Below are positions 42,758-51,283 of a DNA stretch of 64,000 nt, in pieces (positions within the stretch are counted from its first letter, which is position 1; the number at the start of each line of letters is the position of its first letter). The stretch is taken from the NCBI GenBank assembly GCA_900541895.1, contig UWSI01000002.1, positions 1-64,000 of the forward strand, in the 5' to 3' direction. This DNA comes from an uncultured Actinomyces sp. (GTDB lineage Bacteria; Actinomycetota; Actinomycetes; Actinomycetales; Actinomycetaceae). The position numbers were made by a program, and so were the translations under genes. Under the pieces are notes generated by a model. The model had not been told where the DNA came from, searched no databases, and saw only the letters and a program-made list of their open reading frames with translations.

Positions 42758-43594
42758 TTAAGCCTGTGCGTAGAGGCGCATCAGACGTTCAACTTCTTCT
42801 TGAACCACATGAGTTGCAGGGCCGACATACTTTCGTGGATCGACAATCTTCGGGTTTTCATCAAGAATCTGACGAACGCCCTGGGTGAAGACGACATTCA
42901 GGTGTGTCGATACGTTGATCTTGGTCATTCCGGCTTGAATTGCCGCGACCATGCCCTCGTCGGGAACGCCGGAAGAGCCGTGCAAAACCAGTGGGGCAGG
43001 CACGAGTTCGTGGATTGCAGCAATCAGCTGATTGTCCAAAACCGCCTCGCGAGTTGCCATCGCGTGAGAAGAACCGACAGCAACAGCAAGCAGATCAACG
43101 CCGGTATCTGCAACAAACTGGGCCGCATCTTCAGGATTGGTACGTGCCGAAGGGTCGTGTACACCGTTCTTTCCGCCAACTTCACCCAGTTCGGCCTCGA
43201 CGCTGACACCGTGCTCATGAGCGAAAGTGGTGATCTCAGCGGTAGTCTCACGGTTCTGCGCATCTGGAAGCTTTGAACCGTCGTACATGATTGAGGTAAA
43301 ACCGAGCTCGACAGCCTCACGGCACAAATCGGTGGATTCAGCGTGATCAAGGTGAACGGAAACGGGAACGGTGGAGGCCTCGGCAAGCTCAATAAGCGCG
43401 CGCCCCAGGGGACGCAGACGACCACCGTGATACTTCACGGCATTTTGGGACAGCTGAAGAACCAAAGGCAAACCGGTGTTTTCGGCGGCATCGACAAATG
43501 CTTCAGCGTGATCGAGAAGGACCACGTTAAAAGCTGCAAGGCCAACCTTGTGGGCGGCGCAATCGCGTGCAAGTACAGCGGTATCAGCAAGCAT
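42758..43594 (-). CDS. Class II aldolase, tagatose-1,6-bisphosphate type (KbaY/GatY-like)
   Basis: Probably splits tagatose-1,6-bisphosphate into dihydroxyacetone phosphate and glyceraldehyde-3-phosphate. The 278-residue length is that of KbaY/GatY/AgaY (about 285), not of the housekeeping Fba (341) at 35795. Zinc motifs VSVHLDHAES, EAELGEVGG, AVGSSHA and LVLHGSSGVPDEGM are present. It is the last gene of the minus-strand operon SIS-ROK-PfkB-aldolase, 22 bp after the kinase. Substrate assigned from length, motifs and neighbours; fructose-bisphosphate activity is possible. Confidence 0.85.
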   Translation of the reverse strand: MLADTAVLARDCAAHKVGLAAFNVVLLDHAEAFVDAAENTGLPLVLQLSQNAVKYHGGRLRPLGRALIELAEASTVPVSVHLDHAESTDLCREAVELGFTSIMYDGSKLPDAQNRETTAEITTFAHEHGVSVEAELGEVGGKNGVHDPSARTNPEDAAQFVADTGVDLLAVAVGSSHAMATREAVLDNQLIAAIHELVPAPLVLHGSSGVPDEGMVAAIQAGMTKINVSTHLNVVFTQGVRQILDENPKIVDPRKYVGPATHVVQEEVERLMRLYAQA

Positions 43595-43616
43595 AGCGAC
43601 CTACTTTCATAACAAA

Positions 43617-44543
43617 TTAGGACAGGCGAACAGGAGAAATGCGGGAAAGGAGCTCCTCGCGAAGGGGAAGATCAATCTCCCCAGCGACGGGCATCGTCAC
43701 CGCGGCGGCAGAGGTTGCGACGGCCTCGACAATGGCAGTAGGAATCTGCGACTCAAGGTCGTCCCCAGCCTGAGCGAGCGAGCGAGCGAGGGAGGCAACG
43801 CAGGCATCGCCAGCACCGGTGGGGTTGCCCTGAAGGACAACCCCGGCCTCGGCGTGCCAATGGCTCTCGCGAGAGAAGAGGTCCATTCCCTCTTCACCTC
43901 GCGATACACACACCCAGCTTGGTCCCTGCTCGATAAGGGCACGTGCGCCCTCTTCGATGGAGGACGCGCCCGTAGCCTCGAGGAGCTCCAAGTGATTGGG
44001 CTTGAGGACATCGGCCCACGCTGCGCACTCAACCAAGGATGGCCCTGAGGTATCCAGAATGATGCGACAACCGATCTGGCGGACACGGCGCAGCACCGGC
44101 TCGAGGACCTCAAAAGTGCTACTTCCGGGAAGAGAACCCGAAACCACCAAGAGGTCATCGCCGCTCAGGCGGCTTCCCAAAAGATCAACCATCTGCTTCC
44201 AGGAATCAGGATCTAGAGCATGACCGGACTCGTTGTATACCGTGGCGGTGTGATCAATCATGGCGATTGAGCGTCGCGTTTGGAAGGGAACCTTAACCCA
44301 CTCCGGTGTGACCAGAGAAGTCATTTCCTCCATGAGCGAGGCGATCACAGTGCCGGTTGCGCCCCCCAAGAAACCTGTTGCGTGGTTGGGGACTCCGAGC
44401 TGGTCCAAGACGCGGGAGACATTCAGTCCCTTCCCTCCCGGACGCTGGGAATACTCCGTAATGCGGTGGACCTGACCGCGGGTTTGGTCAGGAGCCTGCC
44501 ACGTAATATCCAGAGCCGGATTGGGAGTGAAGGTCCAGATCAT
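43617..44543 (-). CDS. PfkB-family sugar-phosphate kinase (tagatose-6-phosphate / 1-phosphofructokinase type)
   Basis: A 308-residue LacC/FruK-like kinase: ITWTFTPNPALDIT-like N-terminus (TPNPALD), RPGGKGLNVSRVLDQLG, SGSLPG, KPNHLELLEATG and the catalytic Asp in NPTGAGDACVASL. In this operon, with an AgaS-like protein and a KbaY-like aldolase, tagatose-6-phosphate is the most likely substrate. It overlaps the ROK gene by ATGA. Fructose-1-phosphate cannot be excluded by sequence alone. Confidence 0.85.
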   Translation of the reverse strand: MIWTFTPNPALDITWQAPDQTRGQVHRITEYSQRPGGKGLNVSRVLDQLGVPNHATGFLGGATGTVIASLMEEMTSLVTPEWVKVPFQTRRSIAMIDHTATVYNESGHALDPDSWKQMVDLLGSRLSGDDLLVVSGSLPGSSTFEVLEPVLRRVRQIGCRIILDTSGPSLVECAAWADVLKPNHLELLEATGASSIEEGARALIEQGPSWVCVSRGEEGMDLFSRESHWHAEAGVVLQGNPTGAGDACVASLARSLAQAGDDLESQIPTAIVEAVATSAAAVTMPVAGEIDLPLREELLSRISPVRLS

Positions 44544-45460
44544 GATTCAACCTCGATTCCATGGCTCTGGAATGCCAAAGCTGCCGCGCCCAAGGCCTGC
44601 GATGAGGAACCTAAAGCAGCGGAGAGCAGTGCCGGTGCGGGCATGACTGTGCACCCCGATTCCAAGCCTTTACGAAGGGGATCGTAAACAAGCGAGCCAC
44701 CTTTGCACAGGCCACCTCCCAAAACGACGGGAAGTGAACCAACCTGGTGGCTAACCGTTGCAAGAATCCCGCCCAATAGACTCATCGAGGTCTCGAGGAT
44801 CTCGCGCGCTTTTCGAGCGTTTTCGCTGGATGAAAGGGCAAGTTCCTCAACTTCGCGGGCCCCCGATCCTTTGGGGACGATCCCGGCTTCGATTGCCCGG
44901 CGTGCAATACCGCTGGCCGAGGCAACTTGCTCCACCGGAACAACCTCATAGGGGCGATCGGGGTGCGGAACGGGAACCTGTCCAATTTCACCAGCCCACG
45001 GCGGTGCCGGTGCGAGGCGCGAATTGATCACAACGCCCGAGGCGATCCCGGTCCCAACTGCCACATACAGGCAGGAGGGACGGCGAACGCCCCACAGGGC
45101 CTCGGCAAGAGCTCCCGAGCGCACATCGTGTCCCAGGGGGACGAAAGAACCCAGTGCCTTGGAAAGCTTTTCGCTTAAAGGAGCGTCTTTCCAGCCCAGA
45201 TTGGCGGAGAAAATACCAATTCCATGTTCTTCGTCAATAATTCCAGGAACGCACACGCCGACCGGCGCATCGACCGAAGCCGCGCGAAGAGTTCGGGCCA
45301 GACGCACGACCGCAGAAACGACATCATCAGCGCCGGTCTGGGGGGTGGCGACGGCCTCGGAAGAGGTAATCACAGTGCCGCGGGTGTCAGCGAGCACCCC
45401 CTTGATGGTGGTGCCGCCGACATCGATCCCGATGGCGAGCTTCTGGTCCGAATTGCTCAC
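44540..45460 (-). CDS. ROK-family sugar kinase, candidate GalNAc/hexosamine kinase
   Basis: A 306-residue ROK protein with an intact kinase site: phosphate-binding GIDVGGTTIKG (11-21), catalytic Asp112 in GHDVRSGALAE and AVGTGIASGVVIN. The zinc-binding CxCGxxGC cluster of classic ROK glucokinases is missing, with GEIGQVPVPHPDRPYEVVPVEQ in its place; this variant is seen in other actinobacterial ROK kinases. There is no N-terminal DNA-binding domain, so it is an enzyme, not a repressor. Neighbours suggest GalNAc or GlcNAc 6-phosphorylation. Overlaps both flanking genes by 4 bp. Confidence 0.82.
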   Translation of the reverse strand: MSNSDQKLAIGIDVGGTTIKGVLADTRGTVITSSEAVATPQTGADDVVSAVVRLARTLRAASVDAPVGVCVPGIIDEEHGIGIFSANLGWKDAPLSEKLSKALGSFVPLGHDVRSGALAEALWGVRRPSCLYVAVGTGIASGVVINSRLAPAPPWAGEIGQVPVPHPDRPYEVVPVEQVASASGIARRAIEAGIVPKGSGAREVEELALSSSENARKAREILETSMSLLGGILATVSHQVGSLPVVLGGGLCKGGSLVYDPLRKGLESGCTVMPAPALLSAALGSSSQALGAAALAFQSHGIEVES

Positions 45461-46329
45461 TTGAGGATCACCGAGCGGGTCAGATGGCGTGGGGTATCAG
45501 GGTTGAGACCGCGAGCTTCAGCGCGAGCAACAGCCAAACGCTGTGCAACAACGAGGTGAGCCATGGGATCACCGTCGAAAGTCACCAATTCGGCGCCAGT
45601 TGCGGCAACCTGATCGGCCATGCCCTCGGGAACCGGGCCAAAAACCCAGGTCAGGCGACCGGGCTGAGCGATAGAGATCGGGCCGTGGCGGTATTCCATT
45701 GCCGGGTAGACCTCAGTCCATGACTGAGATGCTTCGCGCAGTTTCAGGCCCGCTTCGTTCGCCAGACCAATGGTCCATGCGGTGCCCAGGAAGGTGATCT
45801 GGTCGGCATCAACCCAACGCTGGGGGATTTCGAGCTCGAGGGCGCGCTGTGCGTCATCCGCAGCTGCAGCGATATCGTCACCCAAGCTGTGACGGAAGTA
45901 TGCAAGAGCAGTGGTTGCAAAACGAGTCTGGACAACGGATTCTTCATCGGCGAAGTCCAGAACAACCTCAACATCTGCGTAGGGGGTTGCGGGGCCATTA
46001 CCCACAGCGGTGATCAAGACGTTGGGGACGCCGCGGTCCTTCAGACCGTGCAGGATGTCAATAATTTCAGTTGTCGTACCCGAGCGGGACAGGCACACGA
46101 CACGGTCGTAGTGGCGATCCCAGGGGAATTCGGTGGCGGTGAAGGCATCAGAGAGACCCTTGCCCTGGCGCTCGCGGGCAACGGTGTATGCCTGCGCGAT
46201 AAACCACGATGTTCCACACCCGATGACGGCAATGGCCTCACCATCTTGGGGAAGTGCATCAGTGGGAACGTCAAGAACTCGACGCCACAGCTCAGGTTGG
46301 CTGTTAATTTCTTCAGAAGTAAGGGACAT
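45457..46329 (-). CDS. SIS-domain sugar-phosphate isomerase/deaminase (AgaS-like)
   Basis: A 290-residue protein with two SIS domains: first VIGCGTSWFIAQAY (35-48) and LSRSGTTTEI (80-89); second TFLGTAWTIGLANEAGLKLREAS followed by EVYPAMEYRHGPISI. The HGP motif is typical of GlmS/AgaS/FrlB isomerases, but the glutaminase domain of GlmS is absent, as in AgaS galactosamine-6-phosphate deaminase/isomerase. Start ATG 46329 has GGAGA upstream; another ATG is at 46341, and the frame is open far into the divergent gene. First gene of the operon. Exact substrate inferred. Confidence 0.83.
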   Translation of the reverse strand: MSLTSEEINSQPELWRRVLDVPTDALPQDGEAIAVIGCGTSWFIAQAYTVARERQGKGLSDAFTATEFPWDRHYDRVVCLSRSGTTTEIIDILHGLKDRGVPNVLITAVGNGPATPYADVEVVLDFADEESVVQTRFATTALAYFRHSLGDDIAAAADDAQRALELEIPQRWVDADQITFLGTAWTIGLANEAGLKLREASQSWTEVYPAMEYRHGPISIAQPGRLTWVFGPVPEGMADQVAATGAELVTFDGDPMAHLVVAQRLAVARAEARGLNPDTPRHLTRSVILK

Positions 46330-46479
46330 CGGTGTCTCCATTGTTATCGGGAATGCATCACCACCTCGGTGTGCTTGTACTATCGTACCAAGAAGGAAAT
46401 AACTTAGGACTAGCTGGATAAGTACCCGAAGTTGTCTACCTCTTTGCAATGACGCTGAAATCAACACATCGGAGTGACA
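46330..46479. promoter_or_regulatory. Divergent control region with TTGTAC-N4-GTACCAA palindrome
   Basis: The 150 bp between the AgaS-like gene (minus) and the GH112 gene (plus). At 46375-46391 TTGTAC and GT(A)C-CAA arms flank TATC, giving an inverted repeat suited to a dimeric repressor that could control both operons. No identical copy was seen elsewhere in the window. GGAG at about 46467-46470 is the GH112 ribosome binding site. Confidence 0.45.
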
Positions 46480-48774
46480 ATGACTGACAAATCGACCAAG
46501 CCAGGTCGTCTTACCCTTCCAATTGAGCGTGGAATCGATGCCGAAGTGCGCGCTCTTGTTGAACGCCTTGGCGCGGACGCAGTGCGAAATTCCGATGGAA
46601 CAGAACTTCCTGAGTGGGTCGACCGAGCATTTGCCAAGGTGTACTCCACGTATTTCCCTGCGCGTGGTGATGAAGAGTGGGCGGATCAGAGCGAAGGCGA
46701 GCGCATTCACCAATACCTTTCGTCAAACCCTCATACGGCGCCAGAAAGCGGGCCTTTGAGTATCAATGTCATGGAGGGATGGTTCCAAGCGCAATTCCGT
46801 CCTGATACTCAATGCGACACCTCCCGTTGGTGGCAGGTCATTGATCGGACCAGTGGGCAGGCTTTGGATCCCTCGGAGTGGAGCGTTCAGGAGGTTGAGC
46901 CTTCACCCATCGTTGATCCCGTGCCGATCGTTGGAGAGCTACCGCCTACTGCTTCGAGTGCGGTGGTGACGATTCACGAGCCCATTCCCTTCCATGTGTA
47001 CACCGTGAGCTTCTTTGCCGTACAGATGTGGGATTCCACCCAGATGTACAACTATTTGACGAATGACTGGGCGCTTGAAGAAGGCCGCGTGAAGGAGCGT
47101 CCCTTCGATGTGGCATTCCCGCGGACCTGGGAACACGTGAAGGACGCCTTGGCGATCTGGCTTCAGGCCAACCCTCAAGTGGACGTGGTTCGTTTTACGA
47201 CCTTCTTCTACCACTTCACCTTGGCCTTTGATTCCCGAGGCCGCGAACGCTACGTCGACTGGTTTGGATACTCGGCCTCGGTGTCGATCCCGGCGATGGA
47301 AGAGTTTGAAAAGGAATACGGCTACGCGCTCACTCCCGAGGATTTCGTGGATGGTGGCTGGTATAACTGCCCCTTCCGCACGCCAACACGTGTGTTCCGG
47401 GATTGGATTGACTTCACTTCCAAGCGAGTGGCCCAAAAGGCGGGAGAACTGGTTCGCAAGGTCCATGATGAAGGCCGCGAAGCCATGATGTTCCTTGGCG
47501 ACAACTGGATCGGTATGGAACCCTACGGACCCTACTTCCCTTCGATCAAGATGGATGCGGTTGTTGGATCCGTCGGTTCGGCAGCAACCTGCCGCATGAT
47601 CTCCGATATTCCCGGTGTGCGCTACACCGAGGGGCGCTTCCTTCCCTACTTCTTCCCCGATGTCTTCCGTGAGGGCGGAGATCCCCTGGGAGAAGCGAAC
47701 GGGTCGTGGCGCACCGCTCGTCGCGCAATCGTTCGTAGTCCCCTGGACCGTATGGGCTATGGCGGCTACCTTTCCCTGGCGCTCAAGTTCCCCGAGTTCA
47801 TTGACCGCGTGGAGGAGATTCTTGCGGAGTTCCGTTCCCTTCACGAGGCCACGGGCGGGGAAAAGCCAGCGTGTGCACCCGTACGTGTTGCCGTTTTGAA
47901 TGCGTGGGGAAAGTTGCGCACGTGGCAGACCCATATGGTTGCCCATGCCCTGTGGTACAAGCAGATCCATACCTACTTGGGGGTTATTGAAGCCCTTGCA
48001 GGACTTCCTTTTGACGTGCGTTTCGTATCTTTCGATGAGGTCATCGATGGGGGAGATTCCTCTTTGAAGGATGTCGACGTGGTTATCAACGCAGGCGCTG
48101 CGAATACGGCCTTCTCCGGAGGGGAAGTCTGGGAGGACTTGCGACTGCAAGATACCCTGCGTCGCTTTGTCGCCCGCGGCGGCGGTTTTATTGGGGTCGG
48201 CCAGCCCACGGCCTCGTTGGGAACTCAAGGGCAAGCGGACAGAGGAGGCATCTGCCGCGGAAGCATCTTTGCGCTCGCGGACGTCTTGGGTGTGGATCAA
48301 GAAATCTCATGGTCTCTGTCTAAGGATCGCTATGACGAGATTGTGCCAGAACATTTCATTACTGCTGACCTGGATGGAGACTTTGTTTTCGGTGAAGACC
48401 CCGGAGATGTCGTAGTGACAGATCCTGACACTTCTGTGCTTGTGATGGAGCGGGGGAGCGTGCGTGCCTCTGCACATGATTTCTGCTCAGGTAGGGGTGT
48501 TTACCTTGCTGGACTGACCTGGTCGACTGTCAATAGCCGGCTTCTGCACCGCGCGATTATGTGGGCAGCGCACCGAGAAGATCAGTGGGATTGTGTCCTT
48601 GCGTCATCCAATCCTGATGTTGAGGTTGCTTGGTATCCAAAATCGCAACTTGCTTTTATTTACAATGATTCTGATGCTCCGTCTTCGAGCGTCATTACTG
48701 GCTTTAGTCTGGAACGCACCGTGGATCTGGCTCCCGGCGAAGGACGTTGGACTCAGTGGAAGAAAGAAGATTAA
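46480..48774 (+). CDS. GH112 1,3-beta-galactosyl-N-acetylhexosamine phosphorylase (GNB/LNB phosphorylase)
   Basis: Reversibly phosphorolyses galacto-N-biose (mucin core 1) or lacto-N-biose (milk glycans) into galactose-1-phosphate and GalNAc or GlcNAc. The 764-residue protein is of family length. Motifs: GRLTLPIERGID at the start; RFTTFFYHFTLAF; DWFGYSASVSIPAMEEFEKEYG; and FLGDNWIGMEPYGPYF containing the probable general acid Asp341 (equivalent to Asp313 of the B. longum enzyme as I recall it). The C-terminal glutamine-amidotransferase-like domain has GGGFIGVGQP. No signal peptide, so cytoplasmic. ATG 46480 preferred over GTG 46474. GNB versus LNB preference cannot be read from sequence here. 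Confidence 0.93.
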   Translation: MTDKSTKPGRLTLPIERGIDAEVRALVERLGADAVRNSDGTELPEWVDRAFAKVYSTYFPARGDEEWADQSEGERIHQYLSSNPHTAPESGPLSINVMEGWFQAQFRPDTQCDTSRWWQVIDRTSGQALDPSEWSVQEVEPSPIVDPVPIVGELPPTASSAVVTIHEPIPFHVYTVSFFAVQMWDSTQMYNYLTNDWALEEGRVKERPFDVAFPRTWEHVKDALAIWLQANPQVDVVRFTTFFYHFTLAFDSRGRERYVDWFGYSASVSIPAMEEFEKEYGYALTPEDFVDGGWYNCPFRTPTRVFRDWIDFTSKRVAQKAGELVRKVHDEGREAMMFLGDNWIGMEPYGPYFPSIKMDAVVGSVGSAATCRMISDIPGVRYTEGRFLPYFFPDVFREGGDPLGEANGSWRTARRAIVRSPLDRMGYGGYLSLALKFPEFIDRVEEILAEFRSLHEATGGEKPACAPVRVAVLNAWGKLRTWQTHMVAHALWYKQIHTYLGVIEALAGLPFDVRFVSFDEVIDGGDSSLKDVDVVINAGAANTAFSGGEVWEDLRLQDTLRRFVARGGGFIGVGQPTASLGTQGQADRGGICRGSIFALADVLGVDQEISWSLSKDRYDEIVPEHFITADLDGDFVFGEDPGDVVVTDPDTSVLVMERGSVRASAHDFCSGRGVYLAGLTWSTVNSRLLHRAIMWAAHREDQWDCVLASSNPDVEVAWYPKSQLAFIYNDSDAPSSSVITGFSLERTVDLAPGEGRWTQWKKED

Positions 48775-48810
48775 GGCTAGTTATTAAATCGTGACCATAT
48801 AATTGCATTC

Positions 48811-48888
48811 TCACATGTCAATCTGTGATCAGATACCATCACCGTGATAGCATAAGAAAGCAATAGGTAAAGCTGACAAGAGGTGTCA
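48811..48888. promoter_or_regulatory. Palindromic sites before the sugar-transporter genes
   Basis: TCACA-N8-TGTGA (48811-48828) and TGACA-AGAGG-TGTCA (48874-48888) lie in the 149 bp between GH112 and the binding-protein gene. The second is 36 bp before the start codon. Either could be an operator, making the transporter separately controlled. Confidence 0.4.
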
Positions 48889-48923
48889 ACTTTATAGATA
48901 TCCCACAACGGAGAGGGAATAAC

Positions 48924-50252
48924 ATGCACATGTCACGCCGCTCCATGAGCGTTGTTGCGCTCATGTCAGTTGCTGCGATGGGTCTGACTGCGTGCTCGGG
49001 TTCGGGCGCGAAGACTGACAGCGCCGCAAGCTCTTCGGCATCTGCTGATAAGGGCGCAACCATCACATACATGCACCGTCTGCCCGATGGTGAAGGAATG
49101 ACAAAGGTCTCGTCGCTGGTTGAGCAGTGGAACAAGGAGCACCCTGACACTCAGGTCCAGGCGGTCAAGTTTGATGGCAAGGCCAACGAAATGATCAAGA
49201 AGCTCGAGACCGACGTCAAGGCCGGTTCCGGACCTTGCTTGGCACAGCTGGGCTATGCAGAAATCCCCGAGATGTTCACCAAGGGCCTGCTGGAGGATGT
49301 GACACAGTACGCGACCCAGTACAAGGCCAACTACTCCGCTGGCGCCTTCTCGCAGGTTGGCGTGGGTGGCAAGTACTACGGCCTGCCCCAGGACACCGGC
49401 CCGCTTGTTTACTACTACAACAAGGCTGAGTTCGAGAAGCTGGGAATCAAGGTTCCCACCAACCTCGAAGAGTTCAAGGCCGCTGCCAAGACCGCAGCTG
49501 CAAAAGGCAAGTACATCTCTGCTTTCGAGGCTGACGAGTCGCGCTATAGCCTGTCCGCTCAGGCAGCTGCAGCAGGCGGTGTTTGGTACAAGGCTGAAAA
49601 CGATAAGTGGACCGTCAAGATCGACGATGCGTCCGCCAAGACCGTGGCAGACTTCTGGCAGTCGATGCTCGACGACAAGACCACTCTCGTCGCCGAGCGC
49701 TGGGGAGATTCCTTCACTAAGGCTCTGACCGACAAGACCCTGATCGGCAGCATCGGTGCCGCATGGGAAGCACCGCTCATCTCCGCTGATCTGGAGAAGA
49801 CCGACAACAAGGGTCAATGGGCAGTTGCTCAGCTCCCTGACTTCGGCAAGGGCGCGTTGACCGGCCCCAACGGCGGTTCCGGCGTTGCAGTCATGAAGGG
49901 ATGCGCGAACCCCAAGGGCGCCATGGAGTTCAACAACTGGCTGAACACCCAGGTTGACGCTTTGGTCTCGCAGGGTTTGGTCGTCGCAACCACCACCGGC
50001 ACCATGAAGACCCCGGATTCGGTCAAGGAATTCTATGGTGGACAGGATGTCTTCGCTGAACTGTCGAAGGCAAACGCCAACCTGGCCCCCGACTTCCCGT
50101 ACATCCCCTACTTCTCGACCCTCACCGATCCCATGACCAAGGCTGCAACCGCAGCTGGTGATGGCTCCGGCAAGGTGATCGACATCTTCAAGGCTGCTCA
50201 GACGCAGTCCGTGAAGGCGCTCAAGGACGGAAACCTTCCCGTCGCTGAGTAA
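48924..50252 (+). CDS. Sugar ABC transporter substrate-binding lipoprotein (GNB/LNB-binding candidate)
   Basis: A 442-residue CUT1-type extracellular binding protein. Lipobox GLTAC with Cys24; a Ser/Ala linker; then ITYMHRLPDGEGMTKVSSLVEQWNKEHP, GKYYGLPQDTGPLVYYYNKAEFEKLGIKVPTNLEEF and GSGVAVMKGCANPKGAMEFNNWL. Binding GNB/LNB-type disaccharides is inferred from the GH112 gene just upstream, as with the bifidobacterial GL-BP. Codon use is strongly C-biased, indicating high expression. A hairpin separates it from the permease genes. Confidence 0.88.
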   Translation: MHMSRRSMSVVALMSVAAMGLTACSGSGAKTDSAASSSASADKGATITYMHRLPDGEGMTKVSSLVEQWNKEHPDTQVQAVKFDGKANEMIKKLETDVKAGSGPCLAQLGYAEIPEMFTKGLLEDVTQYATQYKANYSAGAFSQVGVGGKYYGLPQDTGPLVYYYNKAEFEKLGIKVPTNLEEFKAAAKTAAAKGKYISAFEADESRYSLSAQAAAAGGVWYKAENDKWTVKIDDASAKTVADFWQSMLDDKTTLVAERWGDSFTKALTDKTLIGSIGAAWEAPLISADLEKTDNKGQWAVAQLPDFGKGALTGPNGGSGVAVMKGCANPKGAMEFNNWLNTQVDALVSQGLVVATTTGTMKTPDSVKEFYGGQDVFAELSKANANLAPDFPYIPYFSTLTDPMTKAATAAGDGSGKVIDIFKAAQTQSVKALKDGNLPVAE

Positions 50253-50263
50253 GCGCTAATCGC

Positions 50264-50303
50264 GGAGGGGGTGTGGTTTCTCCGCTGAGGAACCACACCC
50301 CTA
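50264..50303 (+). terminator. Intra-operon hairpin between binding protein and permeases
   Basis: Arms GAGGGGGTGTGGTT (about 50265-50278) and AACCACACCCCT (50291-50302) pair around a 12-base loop. A weak T-run (GTGTTTAAA) follows. Such hairpins usually protect the binding-protein mRNA or partly terminate it, giving more binding protein than permease. Confidence 0.65.
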
Positions 50304-50350
50304 CCGTGTTTAAAGTCCACAATCTGCCAGCAATCGAGGGTGATTGATAC

Positions 50351-51283
50351 ATGCAGTCAGACATTCAAAACCGGCGCATCAGAGAACGGCACGATGCGCG
50401 TACCGGATGGGCCTTCATGGCCCCATTCTTCATTATGTTCCTCTTGGTTTTTGCCGTTCCGATTTGTGTGGCAATCTACCAGTCCTTCTTCCGTCAGGTC
50501 GCAAGTGGCGGAGGCCTGTACGGCGGCGGCGAACTCACCAACCAGTTTGTTGGCCTCGACAACTTCGCTATGGTCATTGCTTCGGGTGATTTCTGGTCCG
50601 GCATGGGGCGAGTCGTTGTTTACGCGGCCTTCCAGATCCCGATCATGATTATCTCGGCTCTTGTTCTGGCTCTTGTTTTGGACTCATTCCTGATTCGTCG
50701 GGTCGGTTTCTTCCGACTGAGCTACTTCCTGCCATTTGCAATCCCCGGCATCGTTGCCGCAATGGTCTGGCTCTACATCTACACCCCTGAGCTTTCCCCG
50801 ATCGTTAAGTTCTTTGATTCCCTTGGAATCCATGTCGACTTCATGGCTCCTGGAGCACCAATCCTGGCCTCGATGGCAAATATGACGACGTGGACCTACA
50901 CCGGTTACAACATGCTGATCTTCCTGGCAGCGCTGCAAGCAGTGCCCCATGAGCTGTACGAGGCCGCACGTCTCGACGGCGCTTCCTCGTGGCAGATTGT
51001 GCGCCAAATTAAGATCCCCATGGTCTCCGGAGCTGCCCTCCTGGCGGTTCTTCTTTCCATCATCGGCACAATTCAGCTCTTCAATGAACCCGCAGTTATG
51101 CAGTCTGCAAATGGGTGGATGGGCTATGCCTACACGCCGATGATGATGGCCTACAGCACCATGTTCGGAACTATCTCGCCCGGTGGCGATGGCCCGGCCT
51201 CGGCAATCTCAATCGTGATGGCACTGGTTGCTGGCGGACTTGCCGTGATCTACGCGCTCTTGCAAAGGAAGACCGTCCGATGA
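50351..51283 (+). CDS. Sugar ABC transporter permease (MalF-type)
   Basis: A 310-residue permease with six main helices. The EAA loop (YEAARLDGASSWQIVRQIKIPMVSG), near residue 205, contacts the ATPase. GAGGGTGA precedes ATG 50351. It overlaps the next permease by ATGA. No ATP-binding gene is in the cluster, so a shared MsmK/MalK-like ATPase elsewhere in the genome is implied, as in many Actinobacteria. Confidence 0.9.
   Translation: MQSDIQNRRIRERHDARTGWAFMAPFFIMFLLVFAVPICVAIYQSFFRQVASGGGLYGGGELTNQFVGLDNFAMVIASGDFWSGMGRVVVYAAFQIPIMIISALVLALVLDSFLIRRVGFFRLSYFLPFAIPGIVAAMVWLYIYTPELSPIVKFFDSLGIHVDFMAPGAPILASMANMTTWTYTGYNMLIFLAALQAVPHELYEAARLDGASSWQIVRQIKIPMVSGAALLAVLLSIIGTIQLFNEPAVMQSANGWMGYAYTPMMMAYSTMFGTISPGGDGPASAISIVMALVAGGLAVIYALLQRKTVR

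Noticed and set aside
42758..43594. Second housekeeping fructose-bisphosphate aldolase
   Set aside because: Length (278 aa), motifs and operon partners are those of KbaY/GatY-type aldolases, and a full-length fba is present at 35795.
46939..48300. 453-codon minus-strand frame opposite the GH112 gene
   Set aside because: The plus-strand frame matches the GH112 family along its full length; the opposite frame has no ribosome binding site and no family features.
49546..49565. Fragment CGCTATAGCCTGT inside the sugar-binding-protein gene resembling the 58-bp repeat core
   Set aside because: It lies in conserved coding sequence and lacks both arms and the CATTT end; coincidence.
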